Shown here: positions 8,654 through 17,103 of the stretch, one piece after another
Position numbering within the stretch: position 1 is the stretch's first letter
How the letters are laid out: every line of letters begins with the position of its first letter
The notes under the pieces: model-generated
Told to the model about the DNA's origin: nothing
What the model saw: only the letters and a program-made list of their open reading frames with translations
The model's database searches: none
Assembly (NCBI GenBank): GCA_934661005.1
Contig: CAKUIK010000011.1
Location: 1 to 52,551 of the forward strand
Direction of reading: 5' to 3'
Length of the DNA: 52,551 bases
From: an uncultured Slackia sp.
GTDB lineage: Bacteria > Actinomycetota > Coriobacteriia > Coriobacteriales > Eggerthellaceae
Position numbers and translations under genes: made by a program

Positions 8654-10255
8654 ATGAGCACCACCCTGCCCCAGACCAGCGAATTTGGCGGCACGCCCCT
8701 TGTCTCACTTCAAACTATCGCCGAGGCAATACGCGCCAACGGCACCGACTGCGAAATCGCGGGCAACGCATCCACCGAAATTTGCGGCGTGGCAATCGAC
8801 TCGCGCAAAGCCGCTGCAACATGTCTGTTCATCTGCAAAGGAGCAGGCTTCAAGCCAGCATTTCTCGAAAGCGCCGTCGCGAGCGGAGCCGCAGCCTACC
8901 TGTGCCAAGGCGAGCTTAACGAACAAGGCAAACTAACCGCGCCCGCCGACCTGGCCGCTGCAGCCCCCAACACCCCCGTAATCGTCGCCGCCGACGTGCG
9001 CCGCGCCATGGCCGCCGCGTCGAAGATCGCCTATGGCGACCCGAGCAGCAAGCTGAACATCGTGGGCATCACGGGTACCAAGGGCAAAACCACAACCTCG
9101 TATATGCTGCACGCCATTATGGACGCTGCCCAGGTAAGCACCTCGATTCTTGGTTCCATCGAAACCGACGACGGCATCGAGGAATTCGAGAGTTGCAACA
9201 CCACTCCCGAATCGCCCGATTTGTGGCGACACCTCTCCAACACCGTGAAGTCGGGCCGCGCCCATATGGTCATGGAGGTTTCCAGCCAGGCGCTCAAATA
9301 CGACCGCGTGCTGGGGCTCACCCTAAACATCGCCTGCTTCCTCAACATCGACCGCGATCACATTTCGCCCGCCGAGCACCCCACGTTCGAAGATTACTTC
9401 GGGAGCAAGCTGCGTATTTTCGACCAATGCGAATGCGCCGTAGTGAATCTTGGAACCGAACACGCCGATGAAGTTATGGCAGCCGCGAAAACCGCTCCGC
9501 AGCTGTTCACCGTAGGCGTCGACTGCAGCAATGCCGACCTGGCCGCCAGCAACGTACACACGGTTAAAGGCGGCATCGAGTTCGACATCGCCGAAAGCGC
9601 CAAACTTGCCGCAGCGACGGGCGAAGAAGGTGCTTCCGCCAGTGCTCACACGGTCAAGCTGAGCATCGCGGGCCTGTTCAATGCCGAAAACGCGCTGTGC
9701 GCCATCGCGTGCGCGCGCCTTTTGGGTATCGGTTGGAACGCGATTGAGCAGGGTCTTTCGCGCGTGCGCGTGCCCGGCCGCATGGAAATCATCGCTTCGC
9801 CGAACGAGTCCATCACCGCTATCGTCGACTACGCACACAACAAGCTTTCGTTCGAAACGCTGTTCAAGTCGTTGAAGAAGGAATACCCAGGCCAGCAGGT
9901 CATCGCCATTTTCGGCGCTCCGGGCGGCAAAGCGTATGAACGCCGCGAAGTGCTGCCGCAAACCGCCGGCGCCTATGCCGACCTGCTCATTTACGCCGAA
10001 GAAGACCCCGCGCACGATCGCGTGGAAGATATTTGCGCCGAGATGGCCAACAACACTCCCAAAGGCGTTGCGCATGAAATCATCTACGACCGCGAAGAAG
10101 CTTTCAGACGCGCCGTGGAAGTCGCCCATGAAAGCGGCAAGCCCACGGTTATCGCATTTCTCGCCAAGGGCGAAGAAGAGCTGCAGCATCGCGGCGACAA
10201 CTTCGAGCCCATCAAGAGCGACTCGGCCATTGCCCACGAAATTCTGGGCGCCTAA
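8654..10255 (+). CDS. murE: MurE-type UDP-MurNAc-tripeptide synthetase, not of the DAP-adding type
   Basis: A 533-residue Mur ligase that should add the third residue of the peptidoglycan stem peptide. The ATP loop is GITGTKGKTTT (138-148). The carbamylated lysine is probably K252 in EDYFGSKLRIF, and the C-terminal domain starts after RVPGRMEII. The residue-3 recognition motif reads EDPAHD (450-455) where DAP-adding enzymes have DNPR, so the Arg that grips the DAP carboxylate is absent. S. aureus MurE, which adds lysine, has DNPA at this site. I therefore infer L-Lys (or L-Orn) addition. The start at ATG 8654 has AAGGAG seven bases before it; the open frame back to 8546 lacks a good site. Confidence 0.93.
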   Translation: MSTTLPQTSEFGGTPLVSLQTIAEAIRANGTDCEIAGNASTEICGVAIDSRKAAATCLFICKGAGFKPAFLESAVASGAAAYLCQGELNEQGKLTAPADLAAAAPNTPVIVAADVRRAMAAASKIAYGDPSSKLNIVGITGTKGKTTTSYMLHAIMDAAQVSTSILGSIETDDGIEEFESCNTTPESPDLWRHLSNTVKSGRAHMVMEVSSQALKYDRVLGLTLNIACFLNIDRDHISPAEHPTFEDYFGSKLRIFDQCECAVVNLGTEHADEVMAAAKTAPQLFTVGVDCSNADLAASNVHTVKGGIEFDIAESAKLAAATGEEGASASAHTVKLSIAGLFNAENALCAIACARLLGIGWNAIEQGLSRVRVPGRMEIIASPNESITAIVDYAHNKLSFETLFKSLKKEYPGQQVIAIFGAPGGKAYERREVLPQTAGAYADLLIYAEEDPAHDRVEDICAEMANNTPKGVAHEIIYDREEAFRRAVEVAHESGKPTVIAFLAKGEEELQHRGDNFEPIKSDSAIAHEILGA

Positions 10256-10296
10256 CGCAGCGAGCGCATCAGAAATAGGAAAGCCGCGCCAAACAA

Positions 10297-10325
10297 GAAA
10301 GCCGCCCTAGGGCGGCTTTCTTTCG
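10297..10325. terminator. Bidirectional terminator between murE and asnB
   Basis: GAAAGCCGCCCT (10297-10308) and AGGGCGGCTTTC (10309-10320) form a perfect 24-base palindrome. It is followed by TTTCG on the plus strand and by TTGTTTGG on the minus strand. It lies between the stop codons of the convergent murE and asnB genes and can serve both. Confidence 0.85.
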
Positions 10326-10329
10326 TTCG

Positions 10330-12174
10330 CTATTCGTCGATGAAGTAGCGCTTGTACCAAATAAGGAACACGAGCGGCGTATAAATCTTGCGCTGGTTCT
10401 GCGCTTTGCCCTCGTAGTGCTCATCGAGCAGGCCCATAAGCACGTCGCAGTCGAAGAACTCGCTCGCCCACGGCGCCGTGAAGTATTCCTTCACCCAGTT
10501 GTACCACTTCTCTTCGCGCAGCCAATAAATCATGGGCACGGGGAAGCCAACCTTCGGGCGCGTCGCCCACTCGTCGGGCAGGCTCTTGTTCGCGGCGTGG
10601 CGCAACACGAGCTTGTTGCCGTTTTCGTTCACGCGATAGCGATCGGGAATGTGCTCGGCAAATTCCATCACGCGGCGATCGAGGAACGGAACGCGCAGCT
10701 CAAGCGAATGAGCCATGCACATCTTGTCGGCCTTGAGCAGAATGTCGCCCGGCAGCCACATGTTCATGTCAAGGTACTGCTTGCGAATGAGCTCGCTCTT
10801 GTCGGAAACGCGCGCGTAAATAGGCGCGGCGAGCTCAAAAGCGCCTTCGCCCTTATCGTATTCGGGGCGCAGCACGCTCGAAACTTCGCGCTCGGGCCAC
10901 ACGAGCGCCTGGCCAACGAAGTATTCCTCGGCCATCTCGGCACCCTTCATAAGGAAGTTGTGGCCCTTGAAATACGGCATGTGCTTCGCGGCCTTGCCGA
11001 GCGCGCGGCGCACGCCGAACGGCACCATGCGCTTGTATTTCGCAACCGACGGGTTGTCCTCGTACCATGCATAGCCGCCGAAAATCTCGTCGGCGCCTTC
11101 GCCCGAAAGCACGACCGTGACCTGCTCGGCTGCCATTTGCGCCAGGAACCACAGCGGCACGCTCGACAAGTTCGACTGTGGCTCGTCCATGTGGTACTGA
11201 ATCTCAGGCAAAGCCTCGAAGAACTCGTCCGCAGAAATCATCTTGCGGTAGTTCTCGATGCCCAACTTATCGGAAAGTTCCTTGGCGTAATTGGTTTCAT
11301 TGAACTTGTTGTAATCGAAACCGACCGAGAACGTTTTATCGGGCATGAGGCATGCGGCGATGTAACTCGAATCGACGCCGCCCGAAAGGAAGCTGCCCAC
11401 TTTCACGTCGGCGATGCGGTGCGCGCTCACGCTTTCATGCACCACTTCGTCGAGCTCGTCAACGTATTCCTCGAACGACTTGTCGATTTCCGAGAAATCG
11501 CAATCCCAATAACGGCGCACGTCCATCGCGTGGGTGGCCAGGTCGTAAGTGAAGCAATGCGCGGCCGGCAGCTTGTACACGCCCTCGAAGAACGTTTCGT
11601 CAGTCGCGGAGAACTGCAGCGTGAGGTACGGACGCAGCGCGTTGTGGTTCACGGCCTTGTGGAATTTCGGGTGCGCAAGGAAGCTCTTGATCTCACTGCC
11701 GAACATCAGGCCACTGCCGTCTTCGGCCTCGGAGTAATAAAACGGCTTAATGCCGAAAATGTCACGAGCGCCGAACAGGCGATTCTTCTTCTTATCCCAA
11801 ATAACGAATGCATACATGCCGCGAAGCTTGTCGACGATTTCCTCGCCCCACTCCTCGTAGCCATGCAGAAGCGATTCGGTGTCGGCGCCGCAATGGAAGG
11901 TGTAGCCCTTCGCCTCGAGCTCGCCGCGCAGCTCCATGAAGTTGTAGATTTCACCGTTGAACACGATGACGACGCTGCCGTCCTCGTTGCTCATGGGCTG
12001 GGAGCCGGCCGGCGTAAGGTCGAGAATCGACAGGCGACGGAAGCCCAGCGCCACGCCCGGCGCGAAGAACGTATCGCCCATGTCGGGACCGCGATGGACG
12101 ATGCGGTCCATCATGCTCGTGAGCACTTGCTCCTTGTTTTCGACATCACCGGTAAATCCGACGAATCCGCACAT
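10330..12174 (-). CDS. asnB: Glutamine-dependent asparagine synthetase-type amidotransferase (AsnB)
   Basis: A 614-residue two-domain enzyme. Residues 1-215 form the Ntn glutaminase domain, whose nucleophile Cys2 is exposed in MCGFVGFTG. The ATP-pyrophosphatase domain has SGGVDSS near 270 and the family's Ser/Gly motif LSGEGADEIFGG further on. It moves ammonia from glutamine to an activated carboxylate. Free aspartate is the classical substrate. Close relatives in Gram-positives instead amidate peptidoglycan residues (LtsA/AsnB on DAP, AsnH on D-Asp bridges). Its position between murE and a D-aspartate-ligase-like gene makes a wall substrate attractive, but this is inference. Start 12174 is fixed by the need for Cys2 and by a GAAAGG site; the longer frame to 12207 would bury the nucleophile. 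Confidence 0.93.
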   Translation of the reverse strand: MCGFVGFTGDVENKEQVLTSMMDRIVHRGPDMGDTFFAPGVALGFRRLSILDLTPAGSQPMSNEDGSVVIVFNGEIYNFMELRGELEAKGYTFHCGADTESLLHGYEEWGEEIVDKLRGMYAFVIWDKKKNRLFGARDIFGIKPFYYSEAEDGSGLMFGSEIKSFLAHPKFHKAVNHNALRPYLTLQFSATDETFFEGVYKLPAAHCFTYDLATHAMDVRRYWDCDFSEIDKSFEEYVDELDEVVHESVSAHRIADVKVGSFLSGGVDSSYIAACLMPDKTFSVGFDYNKFNETNYAKELSDKLGIENYRKMISADEFFEALPEIQYHMDEPQSNLSSVPLWFLAQMAAEQVTVVLSGEGADEIFGGYAWYEDNPSVAKYKRMVPFGVRRALGKAAKHMPYFKGHNFLMKGAEMAEEYFVGQALVWPEREVSSVLRPEYDKGEGAFELAAPIYARVSDKSELIRKQYLDMNMWLPGDILLKADKMCMAHSLELRVPFLDRRVMEFAEHIPDRYRVNENGNKLVLRHAANKSLPDEWATRPKVGFPVPMIYWLREEKWYNWVKEYFTAPWASEFFDCDVLMGLLDEHYEGKAQNQRKIYTPLVFLIWYKRYFIDE

Positions 12175-12497
12175 AGGGCACCTTTCGTTTGTATGGCACG
12201 GCCGCAAGGCCGATAAATCGCTGAAATCTGAATTCTACCGCGCTTGCGCGCCTTCGCGCGAATCTTCGCCAAAACGCCTAATGCCGCCGCTGTTCGCGCG
12301 CGCACGGAAGAAACGACGCTGTGCGATCGCGGAAGCCACGAGCGCTCAAGCCAAAGCAAACGCGCAGAAAACCAGGGCGCCGCGAACCGCACCTGGGCGC
12401 CCGTGGCGTAGCGTCTGCGCACACCGTCCGCGCACCATGCGCACCATGCGACGCAGCCCGCGCACCTCGACGCCGCACCTCGCATGTCCGCGCATGC
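12175..12497. other. Intergenic region upstream of asnB
   Basis: No gene, RNA or convincing repeat is visible. The region is very GC-rich with runs of GCGCACC/ACCATGCG-like words near 12420-12455. It should contain the asnB promoter near 12190-12240, but I could not assign boxes with confidence. Confidence 0.5.
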
Positions 12498-12523
12498 AAA
12501 AGGCCAGCACGAGCTGGCCTTTT
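12498..12523 (-). terminator. Terminator of the ATP-grasp ligase gene
   Basis: AAAAGGCCAGC (12498-12508) pairs with GCTGGCCTTTT (12513-12523) around ACGA. The minus strand ends in a TTTT run. It lies ten bases after the stop of the gene at 12533-13786 and separates it from asnB. Confidence 0.85.
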
Positions 12524-12532
12524 AACGTTCGC

Positions 12533-13786
12533 TTAGCGATAGTTCTCGGGATTTTTGAACTTGTCGAAGTAACGGAACACGTGAATCTTCACCCAAGCCC
12601 AACGCATGGGATTGAAGCGCAGGTCATACGGGTAATCGAACGTCATCGATTCCTTGCCAGCAGCCACGAGCTTCTTCGCGCGTTCGACGAACTCGGGGTC
12701 TTTCACGTAATCGTAAACGACCTTGCGCGGCACGGAATGCCAGAACACCTCGTTGGTGTTTTCGACGCATTCGCCCAGGTCGCGCTTGTACACGCGGTCT
12801 TCAACGACAAACTTTGCGAGGTTGTGGCCGACGGCGGTCACATGGTAGTTCGTGCGGCCTTGGCGCAGGTTCACTTCGAACACCTTGTACGAGCCGTCGC
12901 GATCGTCGCGCTTAATGTCGAAGTTCGCGAAGCCCGTGAAATGAATCTCCTCAAGGAAGTTCTTAATGAGCTGCTGCAGCTCGGGGTTGGGCTGCGTGAT
13001 AATGGCGCACGGATTGCCAAGCGCGGTGGGCGTGTGCTCCTCGAGGCCCTCGCGGCCGAAGCAGATGAGCTTCACTTTGCAGTTGCGGTCGCAGTACGCG
13101 GTGAGCACATTCATGTTGCAATCTTCGCCGACAACCATGTCTTGCAGCAGCACTTCGTCGGGATAGCCCGCACCGAAAATAAGGCCCAGGATGTGCGCCG
13201 CTTCGGCGGGGTCTTGCGCAGTGTACACCTTCTTCATATGGTCAAACGGGTGTTCCCAATACGTGGAGCTCATGGACGGCTTCACGATGATGGGGTATTT
13301 GAAACCGATTTTCTCCTCGGTAAGGTCGGCCTCGGCCACGCCCTGATCCCACTCGCTGGGGCGCACCACGAACGTTTTGGGGTACGGAATGCCGTATTTG
13401 TCGCACATCTCGTAGAAGCTCAGCTTGCTTTCGAGCTTGTCGCGCAGATCGGGCTGGATGTAGAGCGTGACGCAATTTTCGGGCAAATCGTTCTGAATTT
13501 CAGAAATGACCTGCGCATACACGTCGGCACAGCCCCACACCAGATGCGTTTTGTCGGGGTGTTGCGCGGCAAATTCCTTCACCTTCGCCAACACCACTTC
13601 GGGCTTGTCCATATGCTCGTCGTAGAAGCACTCCACAATGCGGCTATGCATAGTGTCGCCCGCAGGGAAACGACCAAACGCGTAGCTCTTCACGCCATAC
13701 TCCTCGTGGATGGCGCGCGCGACGCTGTAGCAATTCATATCGCCGCCGATAAGAACGGGAATGAAATCGGGTTTTTCGATTGCCAT
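12533..13786 (-). CDS. ATP-grasp carboxylate-amine ligase, probably D-aspartate ligase type
   Basis: A 417-residue protein of the ATP-grasp superfamily (COG3919-like). The N-terminus FIPVLIGGDMNCYSVARAIH and the segment RDKLESKLSFYEMCDKYGIP closely resemble, from memory, the Enterococcus faecium D-aspartate ligase Aslfm. The ATP-grasp core follows with YPIIVKPS and a metal-binding EVNLRQGR. Aslfm attaches D-Asp to the lysine of the peptidoglycan precursor to make a D-Asp/D-Asn cross-bridge. That role fits the neighbouring non-DAP MurE and the AsnB, which could amidate the bridge. A generic ATP-grasp amide ligase is the alternative. Start 13786 has AAGGAA seven bases before it; the frame continues upstream to 13861 without a better site. 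Confidence 0.8.
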   Translation of the reverse strand: MAIEKPDFIPVLIGGDMNCYSVARAIHEEYGVKSYAFGRFPAGDTMHSRIVECFYDEHMDKPEVVLAKVKEFAAQHPDKTHLVWGCADVYAQVISEIQNDLPENCVTLYIQPDLRDKLESKLSFYEMCDKYGIPYPKTFVVRPSEWDQGVAEADLTEEKIGFKYPIIVKPSMSSTYWEHPFDHMKKVYTAQDPAEAAHILGLIFGAGYPDEVLLQDMVVGEDCNMNVLTAYCDRNCKVKLICFGREGLEEHTPTALGNPCAIITQPNPELQQLIKNFLEEIHFTGFANFDIKRDDRDGSYKVFEVNLRQGRTNYHVTAVGHNLAKFVVEDRVYKRDLGECVENTNEVFWHSVPRKVVYDYVKDPEFVERAKKLVAAGKESMTFDYPYDLRFNPMRWAWVKIHVFRYFDKFKNPENYR

Positions 13787-13926
13787 AAATGCAGTTCCTT
13801 CAAAAGATGGTTTGCAGAAAGCTTTTGCGATTATACGCCGCATTGGGCGCTTCCGTCGCACCTCAAAAAGAGCGCACGAACGGCTCGGGCGCAGCAGACT
13901 CTTCCCCTTCGCTCCTCGCCAGCAAA

Positions 13927-13952
13927 AAAGCGCGATTTGAAAACCGCGCTTT
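13927..13952 (-). terminator. Terminator downstream of the YqeY gene
   Basis: AAAGCGCG (13927-13934) pairs with CGCGCTTT (13945-13952). In the minus direction the stem is followed by TTT and GC. It sits about 40 bases past the stop codon of the gene at 13991-14434 and before the start of the ligase gene. Confidence 0.75.
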
Positions 13953-13990
13953 CTTATGGCTGGAGTCTGGTTATATGTCTCGACGCGCAG

Positions 13991-14434
13991 CTACGACAGG
14001 CGGCTGCCAACCTCCTTGGCGGCCTGGGCCTTGTCGAAGTTTCCGCCGGTGGCCGCAGTGAGCGCGCCCATGACCTTGCCCATATCACGCTTGGTGGTAG
14101 CGCCGAGCTCGGCGATGGTCTTCTCAACAAGCGCCACGAGCTCATCGCCCGCGAGCTGCTTAGGCAGGTAGCCCTCAAGAATCTCAACCTGCTGCCTCAA
14201 CATAGCCGTGCGCTCATCGTTGTTCGCGGCCTTAATGGAGCCTTCGAGCGTTTCGCCCGTCTGCTTGATGACGCGCTTGAGCATGGCGTCGACGTCGGCA
14301 TCGGTCACCTCACGGCGCTCGTTGACCTCGATGTTCTTGATCTCGCCATGCACCTGGCGCAGAATGTCGCGACGCACATTGTCATGCGCCTTCATCGCGG
14401 CCTTGATTTCGTCTTTGAGCTCTTCGTACTTCAT
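13991..14434 (-). CDS. GatB/YqeY domain-containing protein
   Basis: A 147-residue YqeY-type protein, full length for the family. It starts MKYEELKDEIKAAMKAHD, with the typical RRDILRQVHGEIKN helix and a C-terminal three-helix GatB/YqeY tail ending in TKRDMGKVMGALTA and the lysine-rich end. The fold resembles the tRNA-binding tail of GatB, but YqeY proteins stand alone and their function is poorly known; they are often near translation or DNA-primase genes. Start 14434 has AGAGGC upstream. It is followed by its own terminator, so it appears to be a single-gene unit. Confidence 0.93.
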   Translation of the reverse strand: MKYEELKDEIKAAMKAHDNVRRDILRQVHGEIKNIEVNERREVTDADVDAMLKRVIKQTGETLEGSIKAANNDERTAMLRQQVEILEGYLPKQLAGDELVALVEKTIAELGATTKRDMGKVMGALTAATGGNFDKAQAAKEVGSRLS

Positions 14435-14697
14435 GAGTGCCTCTTTCTAATGTGCCATCTATCAGCGAGTATAGCGCGAACACGTACGCGTGTGGAAAAC
14501 GGCAAGCCAAAACCATGTGCGGAAGGGCGCTGGCGGCAGCATGCGCAAAAAGGTGCTCGAATGTGGCGTTTTGACCAGGCATAGGCCTAGGCCGGGCGAC
14601 CCTCAATTAAGAAAGCCCAGGTCACAGCATATCGCATGACGATTAGCGCGCAGACGAGCATGGGTTGCTGCCACATTCGAGGCCGTTTTTGAACAAG
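14435..14697. other. Intergenic region with a spaced 12-base inverted repeat
   Basis: No gene is seen. CTCGAATGTGGC (14556-14567) recurs inverted as GCCACATTCGAG (14670-14681), each followed in its own orientation by G/C then a T-rich or A-rich stretch. A short palindromic run AGGCCTAGGCC lies near 14583-14593. The arms are 100 bases apart, too far for an ordinary terminator. Confidence 0.5.
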
Positions 14698-15816
14698 CTA
14701 GCGAATGCGCTTGCCGCGCAGAATGACGCCCGCGACATTCAGGTCGGCATCGAGCAGCACCACGTCGGCGATTTTGCCCGCGTCGAGGCTGCCACGCTCG
14801 TCGAACACGCCAATCGCGCGCGCGGGGTTTTCCGTCGCGGCGCGCACAGCCACCTCGAGCGGCAAACCCATTTCGGTGGCGGCAACCTTCATGCAACCCA
14901 TCAGGTCGGTCGCGCTGCCGGCCAGCGTGCCGTCGTGCAGCGTGGCATGCGAGCCGTTCTTCGTCACAGCCTGACCGCCCAAACTGTATTCGCCATCGGG
15001 CATGCCGGTGGCTTCCATGGAATCGCTAATCAGAATCATGCGTTCGGCGCCAAACATCGAGAACGCGAGGCGCACCATAGCGGGATGAATATGCACGCCA
15101 TCGGCGATAATCTCGGGGGTCGCCCCCGCCTCGAGTGCGGCGGGAATCACACCCGGCTTGCGATGGTGCAGCCCCGGCATGGCGTTGTACAAATGAGTCA
15201 CATGCTTGGCGCCGCGACGGAAAGCCTCGGCTGCCTGATCGTAGTTCGCGCACGTATGGGCGATAGAAATGCGCACGTCATCGTGCATTTCGTCGACAAA
15301 CTCGAGCGCGCCAGGCTCCTCGGGAGCGATATCGACAAGCTTGATTTTGCCGCCCGATGCATTCTGCAAACGGCGGAACATCGCCGCATCGCAGCGCTGC
15401 ACATAGGCGGGGTTTTGGGCGCCAACCTTTTCGGGGCTAATGAACGGGCCTTCCATGTTGATGCCCACCAAAGCGGCGGCATCGGGCGCGTCGACATGTT
15501 CGGCGGCGCATTCCATAATACCTGCAAGCTTTTCCTCGGGGAACGTCATGGTTGTTCCGCACCATGCAGTTACGCCACGGCTGGCCTCGTAGCGCGTGAT
15601 GGCGTCGATCGACTCATGCGTGCCATCGCAGAAATCGTGCCCCACCGCGCCATGGGAATGCACGTCGACCAAGCCGGGAATGGCGAGCAGCCCCTTAGCG
15701 TCGACGACCTCGCCCGCCTCATCGCCAGTCGCGACGATGCGGTCGCCCTCAATAAAAATATCGTCTTCGACGAATTCGCCGTTCTTAAAAACCTTCGCAC
15801 CAGCAATTTTCAGCAT
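14698..15816 (-). CDS. nagA: N-acetylglucosamine-6-phosphate deacetylase
   Basis: A 372-residue amidohydrolase-fold enzyme that removes acetate from GlcNAc-6-phosphate. Metal and substrate motifs are visible: HSHGAVGHDFCDGTHES near 54, EGPFISPEKVGAQNP near 130, H-T-C in ISIAHTC near 185, HLYNAMPGLHHR, and the catalytic Asp in ILISDSMEATGMPDG near 275. It acts before NagB in amino-sugar recycling, giving glucosamine-6-phosphate that NagB converts to fructose-6-phosphate and ammonia. nagB lies upstream on the same strand but is separated by its own terminator, so nagA probably has its own promoter in 15817-16003. Start 15816 follows AAGGAAG. Confidence 0.95.
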   Translation of the reverse strand: MLKIAGAKVFKNGEFVEDDIFIEGDRIVATGDEAGEVVDAKGLLAIPGLVDVHSHGAVGHDFCDGTHESIDAITRYEASRGVTAWCGTTMTFPEEKLAGIMECAAEHVDAPDAAALVGINMEGPFISPEKVGAQNPAYVQRCDAAMFRRLQNASGGKIKLVDIAPEEPGALEFVDEMHDDVRISIAHTCANYDQAAEAFRRGAKHVTHLYNAMPGLHHRKPGVIPAALEAGATPEIIADGVHIHPAMVRLAFSMFGAERMILISDSMEATGMPDGEYSLGGQAVTKNGSHATLHDGTLAGSATDLMGCMKVAATEMGLPLEVAVRAATENPARAIGVFDERGSLDAGKIADVVLLDADLNVAGVILRGKRIR

Positions 15817-16003
15817 GCCGCACTTCCTTTCGTTATAGGCATGGGAAACCTGCCTCGATTCAATTTATGACCAGGCTAAATGCGGAATGCAAAGCGAGCA
15901 AAGCAGCAAGCGCGCAACATCAGCGCGCTGAAGAAGCATGCCGCAATGCCGGCGCGCCGCCGAACGTCTCAGGTTGCCGCCCCGCACGCGCCCAGCCAAA
16001 AAA

Positions 16004-16026
16004 GAAGCGGCCGCATGGGCCGCTTC
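16004..16026 (-). terminator. Terminator of nagB
   Basis: GAAGCGGCC (16004-16012) pairs with GGCCGCTTC (16018-16026) around GCATG. On the minus strand it runs straight into TTTTTTGG, a good intrinsic terminator 11 bases after the nagB stop codon. Confidence 0.88.
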
Positions 16027-16036
16027 CTCGGTTTCA

Positions 16037-16855
16037 CTATTCGTGGCAGCCGCAGCCTTCGCCATGTTCGTGGTCGTGGTCGCAATCGCAATTAGGATCA
16101 CCGCAACCGCAGCCGTCATCGGCAAGGTCGCCGCACAGCGAGAACGCCGCCTCGTCCACAATAGCCACCGCATTGGGATGGAACTGCAGAATGGACGCGG
16201 GAACCTCGGGGGCCACAGGGCCGAAGAAGGCATCGCGCACGATTTGCGCCTTGTCTTCGCCGCTCACCACGACGAGCACCTGCTTGGCAGCCATGATGGT
16301 GCCAATGCCCATGGTGTATGCCTGGCGGGGCACTTCGTCGGCGGAATCGAACAGGCGGCTGTTCGCGTTAATAGTGGATTCCGTGAGGTCGACGCAGTGG
16401 GTTTCCTTCGGGAATTCGGGCGCGGGCTCGTTGAAGCCGATGTGGCCGTTGTGGCCCAGGCCCAGAAGCTGCAGGTCAACGCCTCCAGCGAGCAGGATGG
16501 AAGCCTCGTAGGCATCGCATGCGGCCTGAGCGTCGGGGTTGGCGCCATTGGGCACATGCGTGTTCTCGGGGCGCACATTGATTTTGCTGAACAGGTGCTT
16601 CTGCATGAAGTAGTGGTAGCTCTGCTCGTGGTCGGCAGGCAGGCCGCGGTATTCGTCCAGGTTGAACGTTGCAACGCGCGAGAAGTCGATGCCCTCGGCT
16701 TCGTGGCGCTTGGCGATTTCGGCGTAGAGGCCCTCAGGCGTGGAGCCGGTGGCCAGACCCAACACGCAGCCGGGCTTTTCCTCGACCAGGTCGACAATCA
16801 TGTCGGCGGCGGCTTCGCTCATTTCCTGATAGTCTTTGGTCACGAAAATCTGCAT
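16037..16855 (-). CDS. nagB: Glucosamine-6-phosphate deaminase with a Cys/His-rich C-terminal tail
   Basis: A 272-residue enzyme whose first 240 residues are a complete NagB. They include GLATGSTPEGLY (33-44), the catalytic region FNLDEYRGL (64-72), and GLGHNGHIGFNEP (132-144) with the acid-base His and Glu. It turns glucosamine-6-phosphate into fructose-6-phosphate and ammonia. Residues 241-272 are an added tail with seven Cys (241, 249, 251, 256, 258, 268, 270) and four His (260, 262, 264, 271), ending GEGCGCHE. The reaction needs no metal, so this metal-ligand-like tail is odd. The usual protein ends near 240-245, and the tail has no frame break. Start 16855 follows AAGGA. Confidence 0.95.
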   Translation of the reverse strand: MQIFVTKDYQEMSEAAADMIVDLVEEKPGCVLGLATGSTPEGLYAEIAKRHEAEGIDFSRVATFNLDEYRGLPADHEQSYHYFMQKHLFSKINVRPENTHVPNGANPDAQAACDAYEASILLAGGVDLQLLGLGHNGHIGFNEPAPEFPKETHCVDLTESTINANSRLFDSADEVPRQAYTMGIGTIMAAKQVLVVVSGEDKAQIVRDAFFGPVAPEVPASILQFHPNAVAIVDEAAFSLCGDLADDGCGCGDPNCDCDHDHEHGEGCGCHE

Positions 16856-16981
16856 GAACGCATCCTTCTCTTCGTTGTATTTTGCGACTTCTCATAATAC
16901 ATGCTCACGCGCCAATTTCCAGATGCGGCGGGAAAGCAACAGAAGCCTTAGGGCAGACGCGACGCGGAACGCGCGCACGGC

Positions 16982-17019
16982 GGAAGAGGCCGGCCGACAG
17001 CCGCAGGCCGGCCTCTTCC
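16982..17019. promoter_or_regulatory. Strong 14-bp hairpin between divergent nagB and HAD phosphatase genes
   Basis: GGAAGAGGCCGGCC (16982-16995) pairs without mismatch with GGCCGGCCTCTTCC (17006-17019) around a 10-base loop. Neither side has a U-tract, and no gene ends nearby, so it is not an ordinary terminator. It could be a leader structure of the gene at 17104 or a protein-binding site. Confidence 0.6.
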
Positions 17020-17103
17020 ACACACGCGTCAAATGCGGCGGTTATACTGCGAAGCGGTCAATACCCGCGCGGCACGGCTGCGCCAACACGAAAGGATCAC
17101 GCG

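Noticed and set aside
12175..12207. Longer N-terminus for asnB
   Set aside because: It would place residues before the catalytic Cys2, which must be exposed after Met removal.
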